NCBI GenBank assembly: GCA_946221065.1
Contig: CAMIIO010000003.1
Coordinates: 62,001 to 126,000 of the forward strand
Source: an uncultured Rothia sp.
GTDB taxonomy: Bacteria > Actinomycetota > Actinomycetes > Actinomycetales > Micrococcaceae
Direction: 5' to 3'
DNA length: 64,000 nt
Positions 26,473 through 35,924 of the stretch are shown here, one piece after another. Made by a program: the position numbers and the translations under genes. Within the stretch, counting starts at the first letter, position 1; every line of letters starts with the position of its first letter. The notes under the pieces are model-generated. The model was not told the origin of the DNA, did no database searches, and worked only from the letters and a program-made list of their open reading frames with translations.

Positions 26473-27242
26473 GCTTGCTCTTTCTGGTTGGGTTCAGAAT
26501 TGTTGAGTATTGCTTGAACGAACTCGTAGGATTTTTCTAAAATCATCGGAGCATCGTGGTCTAATGTGGCAACGTGATAACTCCGAGGAAGCTCTATGAA
26601 TTGTACAGGGCAGTGCACGGTTTTTTGAAAAAATTGGTGAGATTCGTCAGAAACAACGTGGTCGTTGGTAGATCTGAAGTATAGAACGGGCGCGGTGAGG
26701 CAGCTCAGCATACGTCGAGTTTCTTTTCCTAACCGGTGTAATTCTGCTGTCGCGGCAAGCGGAACGCGTAAGTATCCGCCTTCATCTACTCCCGGTTTGG
26801 CAATATCTGAGGTAATCCCTTGGGTTGTCACGGAACTACGTGAGAGAAGAAAAGCAAAACGTAGCAGCGGCGTAGGGTCAGTCACAAAGGGGTTGATTAG
26901 CACTGTTCCCACCACTTCCCGCCGAATACTTTGCCGGATGGCGAGCATTCCACCCATGGATAAACCAATGACGACGACGGGGTGGTCAGCTTTTCGTAGT
27001 CTCCAATAGGCGCGATCCACCTCAGCTAACCAGTCGTCCTTGGTGACATCTAGCATGTCTTCCCACTGCGTGCCGTGCCCCGGTAGCAGCGGCATTTCAA
27101 CGGCATAGCCTTGGTGGGCAAAGTACTCGGCAACCGGGCGCATACTCCAGGGGGAGCCAGTGAAGCCATGAAGCACTAAGATGCCGAGGCGCTGGTTCCC
27201 GGACACCGATATCGGATTGTGAGTGATGGATGTGGTGGTCAT
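26469..27242 (-). CDS. Alpha/beta hydrolase, carboxylesterase or lipase type
   Basis: This is a 257-residue serine hydrolase, probably acting on short- or medium-chain esters or monoacylglycerols. The nucleophile elbow is GLSMGG (serine near residue 94), the oxyanion strand LVLHGFTGSPW, the acid is in STNDHVV and the catalytic His in YHVATLDHD, all in the order of the Est30/monoacylglycerol-lipase group. No signal peptide is seen, so it acts in the cytoplasm. It is the first gene of a two-gene unit with the acyl-CoA ligase and is divergent from the acyltransferase. Confidence 0.85.
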   Translation of the reverse strand: MTTTSITHNPISVSGNQRLGILVLHGFTGSPWSMRPVAEYFAHQGYAVEMPLLPGHGTQWEDMLDVTKDDWLAEVDRAYWRLRKADHPVVVIGLSMGGMLAIRQSIRREVVGTVLINPFVTDPTPLLRFAFLLSRSSVTTQGITSDIAKPGVDEGGYLRVPLAATAELHRLGKETRRMLSCLTAPVLYFRSTNDHVVSDESHQFFQKTVHCPVQFIELPRSYHVATLDHDAPMILEKSYEFVQAILNNSEPNQKEQA

Positions 27243-27481
27243 TACTCTCCTGAGTGTGCTGGTCGGTGAGTATGTTAGAGGTCTTTAGCAGTATTGTTGC
27301 ACTGATTTTCCGGTGACGTGGGAGGTGCTCGCCCAGAGCGCATTTGTCAAAAGGGTACGGTTTTCGCAGATGAGGTAACTAACGCGTGGTGGGCCTATTG
27401 GGTAGACTCGGCAGTAAGTATTTCCGGAGGGTGCCGTGACGATGCGGATCCGTGGAAAATAAGAACGCGAGGGAGAATCTG

Positions 27482-28222
27482 ATGCTTTATATGGTGCTTA
27501 AAAAAACGGTTGTAAGCCCTGCGATGCGCCGGTTATTTAATCATGAGGTAGTGGGAGTGGAGAACCTGCCCGCAACGGGGGCAATCATTGCCAGTAACCA
27601 TTTGGCTTTTTGCGATTCAATTTTTCTTCCTTTAGCTGTTCCGCGTCAGGTTTTTTTCTTGGCAAAGTCGGACTACTTTACGGGCACCGGTATTAAGGGA
27701 AAAATCGTTAAATGGTTTTTTGAGTCGGTGGGACAGTTGCCGATGGATCGTTCCGGTGGGGCGAAGAGCCAGGAATCGCTAAATGCAGGTATGGAAAAGC
27801 TCAAGCAGGGTGGTTTTCTGGGGATCTATCCAGAGGGCACACGCAGCCCAGATGGGCGGGGGTATCGTCCTAAACTCGGTGTCGCTCGGTTGGCGTTAAA
27901 CGCTCGGGTTCCCGTAGTTCCCGTGGGGCAGATTGGAACGAATGAGGTGCAGCCGACCGGTTCAAACACCTGGAAGTTCCGTAAGAATGGTTCTAAGATT
28001 ACGGTGCGAACCATTATTGGGAAGCCGCTAGACTTCTCGGAATACTGGGATCAAGCTAATAATCATCAGGTGCAGCGTATGGTGGCAGACCGTATTGGAG
28101 AAGCTATCCGGGAACTGAGCCAGCAAGAGTACGTTGATGTTTATGCCTCTAACGTTAAAACACTGATGAGTGCAGAGAATATTTCTGCTCAGGAGGCAGT
28201 GGAGAAACTACGGGTGAAATAA
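27482..28222 (+). CDS. 1-acyl-sn-glycerol-3-phosphate acyltransferase (PlsC family)
   Basis: This enzyme transfers an acyl chain to lysophosphatidic acid in phospholipid synthesis at the membrane. The 246-residue protein has both family motifs: the catalytic H-x4-D in SNHLAFCDSIF and the glycerol-phosphate-binding PEGTRSPDG. The ATG at 27482 is chosen because GAGGGAG stands six bases upstream; a longer frame begins with GTG at 27452 without a ribosome site. It faces away from the esterase and acyl-CoA ligase unit, which suits a small lipid-metabolism neighbourhood. Confidence 0.88.
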   Translation: MLYMVLKKTVVSPAMRRLFNHEVVGVENLPATGAIIASNHLAFCDSIFLPLAVPRQVFFLAKSDYFTGTGIKGKIVKWFFESVGQLPMDRSGGAKSQESLNAGMEKLKQGGFLGIYPEGTRSPDGRGYRPKLGVARLALNARVPVVPVGQIGTNEVQPTGSNTWKFRKNGSKITVRTIIGKPLDFSEYWDQANNHQVQRMVADRIGEAIRELSQQEYVDVYASNVKTLMSAENISAQEAVEKLRVK

Positions 28223-28439
28223 ATATGGGTGGTTGAGCGTTCTCTAGCTAAGCGGCAAGATATATGTTTTCAATTTTCAGTAATTGATATATTCTGCGAG
28301 GTTGCTACGGAAAGTTTTAGACTGGAATAACGAGAAGTAACCAGGGTAAGACGAGGCTTCACGAAGTACTGTACTGTGTTTTTGTGAGAGCTAAAGGCAA
28401 TAATACATAGGCTAGAGATAACTAAAGGATTCATAACTC

Positions 28440-29828
28440 ATGACAAAGGAACCAGTAACAACAGAACACGGCTTATCGGGAGCTGTTGCGGCTTCTGCGG
28501 AGTTTCCCGGTCTGGATAACTGGCGCGATCTCACGGCGGATCAGCAACCTTCGTGGAGTGAGCATCCTGAGTATCAGCGCACTATGAGCGAGCTAAATTC
28601 GGTTCCACCGCTGGTCTTTGCCGGGGAAGTGGATAGTTTACGCCGTAAGTTAGCTCAGGTTGCCGAGGGTAAGGCCTTTTTCTTACAGGGTGGCGATTGT
28701 GCAGAAACATTTGAGGACGCTACGGCGGATAAGATTTCTGCGCGTGTAAAGACTCTATTGCAGATGGCCGTGGTACTAACGTATGGTGCCTCGATGCCTG
28801 TGGTTAAGATGGGGCGCATGGCGGGGCAGTTCTCTAAGCCACGCTCGTCGAATATGGAGACTAGAGACGGTATTTCCTTGCCTTCTTTCCGCGGGGAGAT
28901 GGTGAATGGTTTTGAGTTCACGGAAGAAGCCCGTGTGCATGACCCACGGCGGATGGTGCAGGGTTACCATACTTCGGCTTCTACATTGAACCTGGTACGT
29001 GCCTTTACTACCGGCGGATTTGCCGATTTGCGCCTGGTTAACCAGTGGAATCGTGGTTTTACCTCCAATCCGGCGCACGCTCGATACGAGTCTTTGGCAA
29101 GTGAAATTGACCGTGCTCTAAAGTTTATGGAAGCCTGCGGGGCAGATTTTGATGCCATGAAGACTACCGAGCTGTACGTGGGGCATGAGGGCTTGTTGCT
29201 TGATTATGAGCGTGCCTTGACCCGTATTGATTCCCGAACTAACCAGCCATACGACACTTCGGGGCATTTCATCTGGATTGGTGAGCGTACCCGCGGTCTT
29301 GACGATGCGCACGTCGATTTCCTCTCGCACGTTCGTAATCCGCTGGGGGTAAAGCTAGGGCCAAATACCACAGCAGACGACGCCCTGCGGCTCATTGACA
29401 AGCTAGATCCCGAGCGGGAGCCGGGAAGGCTTACCTTCATTACTCGTATGGGCGCGTCCAAGATTCGTGAGGCACTACCTAAAATTGTTGAAGGCGTGCA
29501 GAACTCGGGTGCCAAGGTTGTGTGGGTCACCGATCCGATGCACGGCAACACGATTTCGGTGCCCTCTGGTTACAAGACCCGCCGTTTCGACGACGTCGTT
29601 GATGAGGTTAAGAGCTTTTTTGAAGTGCATGAGGCGCTTGGCTCATTCCCCGGCGGTATTCATATTGAGATGACCGGCGATGACGTTGCCGAATGCTTGG
29701 GCGGTTCGGATCCGATTAATGAGGAAGCTTTTGCAGACCGTTATGAATCTTTGTGCGATCCTCGGTTGAATCACCGTCAATCGTTGGAAGTAGCGTTCTT
29801 GGTTGCCGAGTACTTGGCACGCCGATAA
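28440..29828 (+). CDS. aroG: 3-deoxy-7-phosphoheptulonate synthase, class II
   Basis: This enzyme makes DAHP from phosphoenolpyruvate and erythrose 4-phosphate, the first step of the shikimate pathway. The 462-residue length and the motifs FFLQGGDCAETF (metal-binding Cys), GRMAGQFSKPRS, HFIWIGERTR and VWVTDPMHGNT are diagnostic of the class II enzymes. It is followed by a convergent PknL-like kinase, matching the order around Rv2178c to Rv2173 in mycobacteria. The 217 bases before it contain no other gene. Confidence 0.96.
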   Translation: MTKEPVTTEHGLSGAVAASAEFPGLDNWRDLTADQQPSWSEHPEYQRTMSELNSVPPLVFAGEVDSLRRKLAQVAEGKAFFLQGGDCAETFEDATADKISARVKTLLQMAVVLTYGASMPVVKMGRMAGQFSKPRSSNMETRDGISLPSFRGEMVNGFEFTEEARVHDPRRMVQGYHTSASTLNLVRAFTTGGFADLRLVNQWNRGFTSNPAHARYESLASEIDRALKFMEACGADFDAMKTTELYVGHEGLLLDYERALTRIDSRTNQPYDTSGHFIWIGERTRGLDDAHVDFLSHVRNPLGVKLGPNTTADDALRLIDKLDPEREPGRLTFITRMGASKIREALPKIVEGVQNSGAKVVWVTDPMHGNTISVPSGYKTRRFDDVVDEVKSFFEVHEALGSFPGGIHIEMTGDDVAECLGGSDPINEEAFADRYESLCDPRLNHRQSLEVAFLVAEYLARR

Positions 29829-29843
29829 GAGAAGCGCTAGTTA

Positions 29844-29890
29844 ACTGCGGGAGCTCTCGGTTCTATTGAGATCGAGGGCTTCTGCAGTTT
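29844..29890. terminator. Bidirectional terminator between aroG and the kinase gene
   Basis: A 17-bp stem with several G-T pairs (AACTGC outer, near 29844-29860 and 29874-29890) lies between the convergent ends of the two genes. Confidence 0.6.
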
Positions 29891-29911
29891 AACAGTGCGT
29901 GGGCGATGATT

Positions 29912-31438
29912 CTAGCGGTTAAAGAGAGAGTCCAATAAGCCCTGGTAGCTTGCGAACCACTGAGAGACAAGCACAAGGTGGGCTAGTTCCCAACCAATAA
30001 ATCCTGCCGCTACTATCGCAAAGAGCAGGAGCAAGAATGTTATGACGATGGCAATCAACGTGGGTGGGCTTTGCCATTGTTCGGTGGCAACGCGAGGATT
30101 ACGGGGCTTGGCTGGTTTCGAGGTGTGTTTCTGCCATGATTGATTTTGGGAGGGTTCCGGCTGGCTCTCAATAAAGTCTTCGCTGATCCGGCTTCCTCTA
30201 TACTCTGCGGAGATAGGTTCAAAGGCAGGCTGTTGAGCGGCAGAAGTCGCTGTGTTCATGTCCTCTTGATAATGAGAGGAGGGGGCGTCAGGGAAAATTC
30301 GGGCATCGTAGGATTCTGTGGGATCTTCAGTGCGCCCGATCTCGTCAGGTAAATCTGGTCCCACACCGGAGATGATGTGCGGCTCATATTCTTGCACCCT
30401 GTAGAGCTCATCAAGTTCTTCTTCATCCAGCGAGGCTTCTGGATTCGCAAAACCGCTCATAGGGGTACGCTCCAAAACCCGGGTAGCCCCGGTACCTTCA
30501 GCAATGAGGGTAACGTCCTCCCATAAGGTAGTATGCGGCGGGTTATCCAGCGGGGCACGATACTGTAATTCTTCAGTAGAGAGCTGTGCTCGGATATTTT
30601 TGAGTACCTCAAATAATTCAGTGCCGTCAACAGGTCGGGAACTGGCTTGTTTTCGGGTACACCAGCGAATAACTCCCTGCAAGTCGGAATCAATACCGGG
30701 GGCGAATTGGGCCACCGAGGGGAACTCGGTATTCACGTTGTGGTAGATGATTTGTTGGTCATCGCCCATTCCCGTAAATGGTAATCGACCAGTGAGCATC
30801 CGAAACATCACCACCCCTACAGCAAAAATATCTACCGCTGGACCAACCTGCGCTTGCGGATCTACAATCTCGGGGGCAACATAGGCAGGGGTGCCCATGA
30901 GCTCTCCGGTCCAATGCTGATCTAATCGGCGTGTTAGCCCAAAATCCGTGAGTTTAATAGAGTGTTCGGTAGCGGAAATTAAGATATTGCTGGGTTTAAT
31001 ATCGCGGTGAATTAGTCGGTGTGCATGAACCTCGGATAATCCTTCCACTGCCGGAAGAATAATTTCTAGCGTTTCTTCCACAGAGAGTACGGTTCGGCGC
31101 GTCAATAATTGTTGTAGCGTACAACCGTGTACATAATCGAGCACAATGTACATCACATCCATACCGTGAATTTTTTGCGTTCCCGAACCAATCACGCCCA
31201 CCACATGTTCGTGGTTGATCTGGCGGAGTGAGCGTTCTTCTCTAAAAAATTTCTGCTGTTGGGAAGGATCGCCTGAGAACTGCGGCGAAAGCACTTTAAT
31301 GGCTACGGGGTTATTAGACCACAGGTCAACCCCGTGATATACCTCGGCCATACCACCGCGCGCAATTAATTGATTGACAGTGTAATGACCGTCAAAGATT
31401 TCGCCGGTAAGCCAGGGGATGGATTCATGTTCACTCAT
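29912..31438 (-). CDS. pknL: Serine/threonine protein kinase, PknL-like
   Basis: This is a membrane-anchored Hanks-type kinase of 508 residues. The kinase domain spans about residues 18-275, with glycine loop ARGGMAEVYHG, ATP lysine Lys48, catalytic Asp146 in HRDIKPSN and the DFG motif at 165-167, and GTPAYVAPE in the P+1 region. An acidic, Pro/Ser-rich juxtamembrane stretch leads to one transmembrane helix near residues 455-480 and about 25 outside residues, so there is no PASTA or other sensor domain. It is divergent from an Rv2175c-type gene, which in mycobacteria is a substrate of PknL, and that context supports the name. Confidence 0.88.
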   Translation of the reverse strand: MSEHESIPWLTGEIFDGHYTVNQLIARGGMAEVYHGVDLWSNNPVAIKVLSPQFSGDPSQQQKFFREERSLRQINHEHVVGVIGSGTQKIHGMDVMYIVLDYVHGCTLQQLLTRRTVLSVEETLEIILPAVEGLSEVHAHRLIHRDIKPSNILISATEHSIKLTDFGLTRRLDQHWTGELMGTPAYVAPEIVDPQAQVGPAVDIFAVGVVMFRMLTGRLPFTGMGDDQQIIYHNVNTEFPSVAQFAPGIDSDLQGVIRWCTRKQASSRPVDGTELFEVLKNIRAQLSTEELQYRAPLDNPPHTTLWEDVTLIAEGTGATRVLERTPMSGFANPEASLDEEELDELYRVQEYEPHIISGVGPDLPDEIGRTEDPTESYDARIFPDAPSSHYQEDMNTATSAAQQPAFEPISAEYRGSRISEDFIESQPEPSQNQSWQKHTSKPAKPRNPRVATEQWQSPPTLIAIVITFLLLLFAIVAAGFIGWELAHLVLVSQWFASYQGLLDSLFNR

Positions 31439-31557
31439 ATCTTTACCGATTTTAGGGGAAAATTCTGTGAACTGCGTGAGTGAACGCTATGAGACGCGTG
31501 GCGGGTATTTTATGAAAAAACTTTCGGTTCGGGCACTAATCTGGCACACTCAATACT

Positions 31558-31929
31558 GTGACTGAAGAAAACTCAACTGCACAGATCTTTGACCTTGTGG
31601 GCGATTGGCTCACTATTCCGGATATCGCCGAGGCGTTTGACCTTAAAGTAACTCGCGTTCATAACCTGATTTCCGAGCGCGCTTTGCTTGCGCTACGCGA
31701 TCCCGAGAGCGGGGTACGTAAAGTTCCTGCACTATTTATGAAGGAAGATCGGCCTCTTGAATCCCTCAAGGGTACTCTGGTGGTTCTTGGTGACGCCGGT
31801 TTCTCGGACGAAGAAGCTATTACTTGGCTCTTTACCGAAGATGACACCTTACCCGGCAGACCCATCGACGCCTTGCATGAAGGACGTAAAACCGAAATCC
31901 GCCGTCGGGCTTCGGCACTTGCCTGGTAG
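31558..31929 (+). CDS. Rv2175c-family DNA-binding protein
   Basis: This is a 123-residue winged-helix protein of the Rv2175c family. The N-terminal half reads as a helix-turn-helix (WLTIPDIAEAFDLKVTRVHNLISERAL) and the C-terminal half has the family GRPIDALHEGRKTEIRRRA. In mycobacteria the homologue binds DNA and loses binding when phosphorylated by PknL, whose homologue is divergent here. The GTG start at 31558 has no Shine-Dalgarno sequence; TAATCT at 31537-31542 could be a -10, so the message may be leaderless or nearly so. A Thr-rich N-terminus (TEENSTAQ) offers possible phosphorylation sites. Confidence 0.85.
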   Translation: MTEENSTAQIFDLVGDWLTIPDIAEAFDLKVTRVHNLISERALLALRDPESGVRKVPALFMKEDRPLESLKGTLVVLGDAGFSDEEAITWLFTEDDTLPGRPIDALHEGRKTEIRRRASALAW

Positions 31930-31952
31930 TCACTAGTGTAGAGAACTTCTCT

Positions 31953-32004
31953 AAGGGGATGCCGCTTCTTTAAAAGCTAAAGAAGCGACATCCCCCTTTT
32001 TCTT
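31953..32004. terminator. Terminator after the Rv2175c-type gene
   Basis: AAGGGGATG-C-CGCTTCTTT pairs with AAAGAAGCG-A-CATCCCC (31953-31971 and 31979-31998, one mismatch), followed by TTTTTC. It stands between convergent genes and may act on both. Confidence 0.8.
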
Positions 32005-32043
32005 TAGCAATGTGTGAAGAACTACATTCACTGGAAAGAGAAA

Positions 32044-33171
32044 TTATACGGAGCGGTGAAGTAATCGCTGCACAATATTCTCTAACGCTCCTTGGCTCAG
32101 CCGATCCAGGTTCATTTCTGCTAACACTCTGTGAGCGTTCGCGCCGGTGGACTCAATTTCTTGTTCAAGCTCACCTAGGGCACCCGAACTTTCGATAATT
32201 TCTTGTAGCTCGGAAATATCGTTGGCGGTGAGTTCTTGGCTACCCAGCTGACTGTCTAGCTTGCGCCATTGCTCGTCGTCGGCATGTCTCTGGGTGAGGG
32301 CAACAAGTACGGTGCGTTTACCCTCCCGTAGATCGTCTCCGGCAGGTTTGCCGGTATCTTCGGTTTTACCAAAAACACCTAGTACGTCGTCACGCATCTG
32401 AAATGCCTCTCCTAGGGGGAGGGCAAAGGCTTGGAATTGTTGAATCAGCGGGGGTAAAGAGGTTTCTGCGACGGGGCTGGGCAGGTTAAGCGCAAGAGAA
32501 CCTCCCAGAACCAGCGGGTGTTCACATGAATATTTAGCCGCCTTATACCGAATCACCTTGCGGGCACGAGAGATCGCTTGATCGTTAGATTCCGTACCTA
32601 CCACTTCGCCCAAAATATCTAGGTACTGTCCTGCCATTACTTCGGTGCGCATGAGATCAAAAATTTCACGGGCGTATGTTCCTGCCTGAGAAAGTTCGGG
32701 AATGGAGCTAAAGACCTGCTCAGACCACGAAAGGCAAAGATCCCCGGCAATGATGGCGCTAGAGGTGCCAAACTGGAAAGAATCTGTTCGCCAGGAATTC
32801 TCTGTGTGGGTAGCCTGGAATTGCTTGTGTACGGCAGGAGCGCCGCGGCGAGTATCGGAACGATCAATAATGTCGTCATGGATTAGAGCCGCCGACTGGA
32901 AAAGCTCAATAGCCGCACCCGCCCGCACAATTTCCTTTGCCGTGGCTGATCCTCCGGCTGCTCGCCAGCCCCAATAGGCAAGAAGTGCTCGTAGACGTTT
33001 ACCCCCGGTAGAGAGCTGCTGGATGGAGGTGAGCAGGGCAAGAGATTCGGAGGATATGCTGTTTAAAATAGTGTGCTGCTGCTGAAAAAAGTGTGCAAGG
33101 TACTTTTCGAGCTCGCTGAGATATGTCTTTTCTGCTGCGCTGATGTTTTGGCTTATCTCATCGATGCTCAT
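32044..33171 (-). CDS. Polyprenyl (geranylgeranyl-type) diphosphate synthase
   Basis: This prenyltransferase condenses isopentenyl diphosphate with an allylic diphosphate to make chains for menaquinone, carotenoids or cell-wall lipid carriers. The 375-residue protein has the first Asp-rich motif DDIID at residues 99-103 with RR after it, the QHT-like KGKR-equivalent GGKRLRALL, and the second region FQMRDDVLGVFG. It corresponds by position to idsA2 (Rv2173) of mycobacteria. Chain length cannot be read from the sequence with confidence. Confidence 0.88.
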   Translation of the reverse strand: MSIDEISQNISAAEKTYLSELEKYLAHFFQQQHTILNSISSESLALLTSIQQLSTGGKRLRALLAYWGWRAAGGSATAKEIVRAGAAIELFQSAALIHDDIIDRSDTRRGAPAVHKQFQATHTENSWRTDSFQFGTSSAIIAGDLCLSWSEQVFSSIPELSQAGTYAREIFDLMRTEVMAGQYLDILGEVVGTESNDQAISRARKVIRYKAAKYSCEHPLVLGGSLALNLPSPVAETSLPPLIQQFQAFALPLGEAFQMRDDVLGVFGKTEDTGKPAGDDLREGKRTVLVALTQRHADDEQWRKLDSQLGSQELTANDISELQEIIESSGALGELEQEIESTGANAHRVLAEMNLDRLSQGALENIVQRLLHRSV

Positions 33172-33286
33172 GGTGCCCTTTCGTTATATATGCCGTGGTA
33201 GTCACTAGCTTAGGCTAGTGAGGTGCCATTTTCCATGAGAAGTATTCATTGTGGTTTAGAGTATGGGGAGCTTTTGCTAGGATTGA

Positions 33287-33304
33287 ATCGAATATATATT
33301 CGAT
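33287..33304. promoter_or_regulatory. LexA-like (SOS) box upstream of dinB
   Basis: This is an 18-bp perfect palindrome, with core TCGAA-N6-TTCGA. The actinobacterial LexA box is TCGAAC-N4-GTTCGA, so the match is to all but the C/G flanking the spacer. It lies about 50 bases upstream of the dinB start, a usual place for SOS control. Confidence 0.7.
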
Positions 33305-33354
33305 GAATGTTTGGTGCAATATAGATTTTCTGCAAATCTATAGAGAGGTGTTGT

Positions 33355-34602
33355 ATGGCAAAAGTAATTATGCACCTTGATATGGATGCCTTCTTTGTAA
33401 ATGTGGAGTTACTGCAAAAACCGGAGCTACGCGGGCAAAAGATTATTGTGGCATGAGAATCCGAGAGGTCGGTGGTGCTCTCTGCCTCCTATGAAGCCCG
33501 CCAGCTTGGAGTGGGTTCTGCTATGCCGCTCGCGGTGGCCAAGCGTAAGTGTCCCGACGCTATTGTGGTGGAACCATCTGCGCAGTACCGGGAATATTCG
33601 AAACAGGTTATGGGTATTCTTCGCGGGCTAACTCACCGGGTAGAGCAAGTGAGTGTAGATGAGGCTTTTGTGGATCTTACCGGGACACAGCGCAGCTTAG
33701 GTAATCCGCTACACGTGGCGCAGAAGGTTCGGGAGCAAATTCAGAACCAGCTGAGCCTCCCTAGCTCCGCAGGTATTGCCTCCACTAAATTTGTTGCCAA
33801 AATGGCATCATCGGGCAGTAAGCCGAATGGGCTATGGGTGGTTCCGCCGCATCGGGTACAGGAATTTTTGGATCCTCTGCCCGTAGGAAAATTGTGGGGT
33901 GTGGGTCCTAAATCTGCGGCAACTATTGAAGGGCTGGGCATCCATACGGTGGCTCAGTTGCGTGAGTTGGAACTAGATTACTTGCGCTCTAAGTTTGGTA
34001 GGCATGCCGGTGAGCACCTTTATCGAATGTGTAGGGGAATCGACCTGCGTGAGGTAGAGCCGTATCGTTTGGAAAAATCGATGGGGGCGGAGCATACTTT
34101 TGCTCAAGATACCGTGGATTTTCAGCGTGTCTCTCGTGAGGTCTTTACGCTATGTCTCGGGGTGGCAAGTAGATTGAGAGCTGCCGGAAAATACACTCGC
34201 TCAATAAGTTTGAAAATTCGTTTTGAAGGGTTCGAAACCATCACGCGTTCTTGCACCTTGAAAACGCCTACTGACTCTGGTCAGGTACTGTTCCGTGCGG
34301 TACTGGCTCGGTTGGATGAACTGGGTGTGATGGTTCGTTTATCCGACGTTGAAGCCCGCGTCCCACGCCCAATTCGGCTGCTGGGTATTCGGGCGGAAAA
34401 ACTGGAGGACCGCTCCGGAGGTTTTCAAGAGACTCTGCTTAATGAAGATCTATCCCCACACACTGCAGATCATCATCAAAACTGGTATGCGGTAGAGAGT
34501 GCAATGGATACCATTCAACAAAAATTTGGTGTGCGCGGTCTGGTTCCGGCACGGCTCTTGCCGGCCACACGGGAGGGCGCGCAACACCCTGATGAAAAAT
34601 AA
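33355..34602 (+). pseudogene. dinB: DNA polymerase IV, interrupted by an in-frame TGA
   Basis: This is a Y-family translesion polymerase. The frame from the ATG at 33355 (GAGAGG upstream) starts MAKVIMHLDMDAFFVN and continues without shift to 34602, which would give 415 residues, but codon 34 is TGA (33454-33456). The next residues ESERSVVLSASYEAR fit the family directly, and the expected residue at the stop is glycine, so GGA to TGA is a single-base change. The palm (SVDEAFVD), thumb and little-finger regions downstream are intact. A product starting after the stop (from 33472) would lack the first catalytic Asp and so be inactive. Confidence 0.85.
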
Positions 34603-34745
34603 ATTTTCCATACTTAAGTAGCGATCTGCGCACGGTATCTTACTGAGATGAAGATAATCTCGCTATCGAATCAGTAAACCTTGTACTATAAAAGGAACGC
34701 TAGCTTGGCGTACTCGTATTGCCGACACCTTGTGAGGAGACAACG

Positions 34746-35147
34746 GTGCCTCTCTCTGATCGTGAGCAACAGCTGTTAGATCAGCTGGAAAAACAGCTCA
34801 ACACGGATGATTCCACTTTTACGAGCTCGTGGAATGACTCCTCACCTCATGTTTCTGCCACGGATTCGTCGAGGATCTCAGCCCGGGGGATTATCTTTAG
34901 CGTCCTATCGGTACTGCTTGGTCTTGGTCTGGTTGTTTTCGGGGTGGCCTCAAAGCTACTCGTGATAGGCGTTGTTGGTTTTGTCGTAGCCGCTGGCGGA
35001 GTGTACTGGGCGAGCACGCGTACCGTTTCTTCTTCACCGGTAGATAAGAATCGTGGTGAATCTGCTACAGCACGTTCCGGCGATAAAAATTCTTTTATGC
35101 GTAATTTAGAAGATCGATGGGATAAACGGCAGCAAGAACGTCCATAA
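34746..35147 (+). CDS. DUF3040 membrane protein
   Basis: This 133-residue protein belongs to the small DUF3040 family of actinobacteria, usually found just before mraZ. The N-terminus MPLSDREQQLLDQLEKQL is the family signature, followed by two adjacent hydrophobic helices at about residues 50-90 and a charged C-terminal tail. The GTG at 34746 has GAGGAG upstream and matches the family start. Its function is not known. Confidence 0.85.
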   Translation: MPLSDREQQLLDQLEKQLNTDDSTFTSSWNDSSPHVSATDSSRISARGIIFSVLSVLLGLGLVVFGVASKLLVIGVVGFVVAAGGVYWASTRTVSSSPVDKNRGESATARSGDKNSFMRNLEDRWDKRQQERP

Positions 35148-35162
35148 TTTTAGACTGATTTT

Positions 35163-35210
35163 AACGGGGCAGGAACATTTATAAATGTTCCTGCCCCGTT
35201 CATTTTGTCT
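35163..35210. terminator. 38-bp perfect palindrome before mraZ
   Basis: Bases 35163-35200 are a perfect palindrome (outer AACGGGGCAGG), followed by a T-rich stretch. It should fold into a strong hairpin that isolates the DUF3040 gene from the division cluster. Confidence 0.8.
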
Positions 35211-35322
35211 GAGATGGTGACCTTTGGAATGAGTGCTCCCTGTTTAGATTTTTATTCTAGGTACTGCTGACTACTTGTGAAAACCCTCAAAATCTATCAA
35301 TTATTCATGAACTGGACGGAAT

Positions 35323-35352
35323 ATGGTGCCTAGTGGAGTAAAGTGGAGGGAA
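35323..35352 (+). promoter_or_regulatory. MraZ-binding-type repeats upstream of mraZ
   Basis: Three 10-bp spaced repeats, ATGGTG, GTGGAG and GTGGAG (35323, 35333, 35343), the first degenerate, lie about 75 bases before mraZ. MraZ proteins bind short GTGG-containing repeats with 10-bp spacing in front of their own operon, so this is a likely autoregulatory site. Confidence 0.6.
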
Positions 35353-35423
35353 ATAGAACAACATGAATGTAGTTTCTGTTGCTTTAATGGGTTTGTTCAA
35401 TCGCTGACAAAGAGGTGGATGCC

Positions 35424-35858
35424 ATGTTTCTTGGTACATATTCACCTCGGTTGGATGATAAAGGGCGGGTGATTTTACCGGCTAAATTCCGTGAGGAACT
35501 CTCGGATGGGCTGGTACTAACACGCGGACAAGAACGTTGCTTATATGTTTTTTCGATGGCTGAATTTCAGCGGGTCTACGAACAGATGCGCACGGCACCC
35601 ATTTCTTCTAAACAGGCCAGAGACTATATCCGAGTTTTTCTATCTGGAGCTTCTGACGAAGTGCTAGACAAACAGGGCAGAGTAACTATCGCTCCCAATC
35701 TTCGCGAGTATGCGGGTTTAGATAGGGAACTGACCGTGATTGGTGCTGGTACAAGGGCAGAGATTTGGGATACCTGCGTGTGGGAAAGCTACCTTTCAGC
35801 TAAAGAGGAAGAATTCTCCAGCACGGATGAGGATATTTTCTCGGGACTTTTACCCTAA
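35424..35858 (+). CDS. mraZ: Transcriptional regulator MraZ
   Basis: MraZ is the conserved first gene of the division and cell-wall cluster, an AbrB-fold DNA-binding protein that controls it. The 144-residue protein contains the two SpoVT/AbrB repeats, with [15 protein letters not shown] in the first and [15 protein letters not shown] in the second. The ATG at 35424 has AGAGGTGG upstream; a GTG nine bases earlier overlaps that ribosome site. The repeats upstream fit its binding pattern. Confidence 0.95.
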   Translation: MFLGTYSPRLDDKGRVILPAKFREELSDGLVLTRGQERCLYVFSMAEFQRVYEQMRTAPISSKQARDYIRVFLSGASDEVLDKQGRVTIAPNLREYAGLDRELTVIGAGTRAEIWDTCVWESYLSAKEEEFSSTDEDIFSGLLP

Positions 35859-35924
35859 CGTGCCCGGTACCTGCTCTACCCCTTATATATACAAAACGAA
35901 CATCATCAAGCTAGAGGAGTCCAC

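Noticed and set aside
33454..33456. Selenocysteine codon in dinB
   Set aside because: Pol IV is not a selenoprotein, no Sec-type hairpin is obvious just after the TGA, and the family residue is glycine, so a mutation is simpler.
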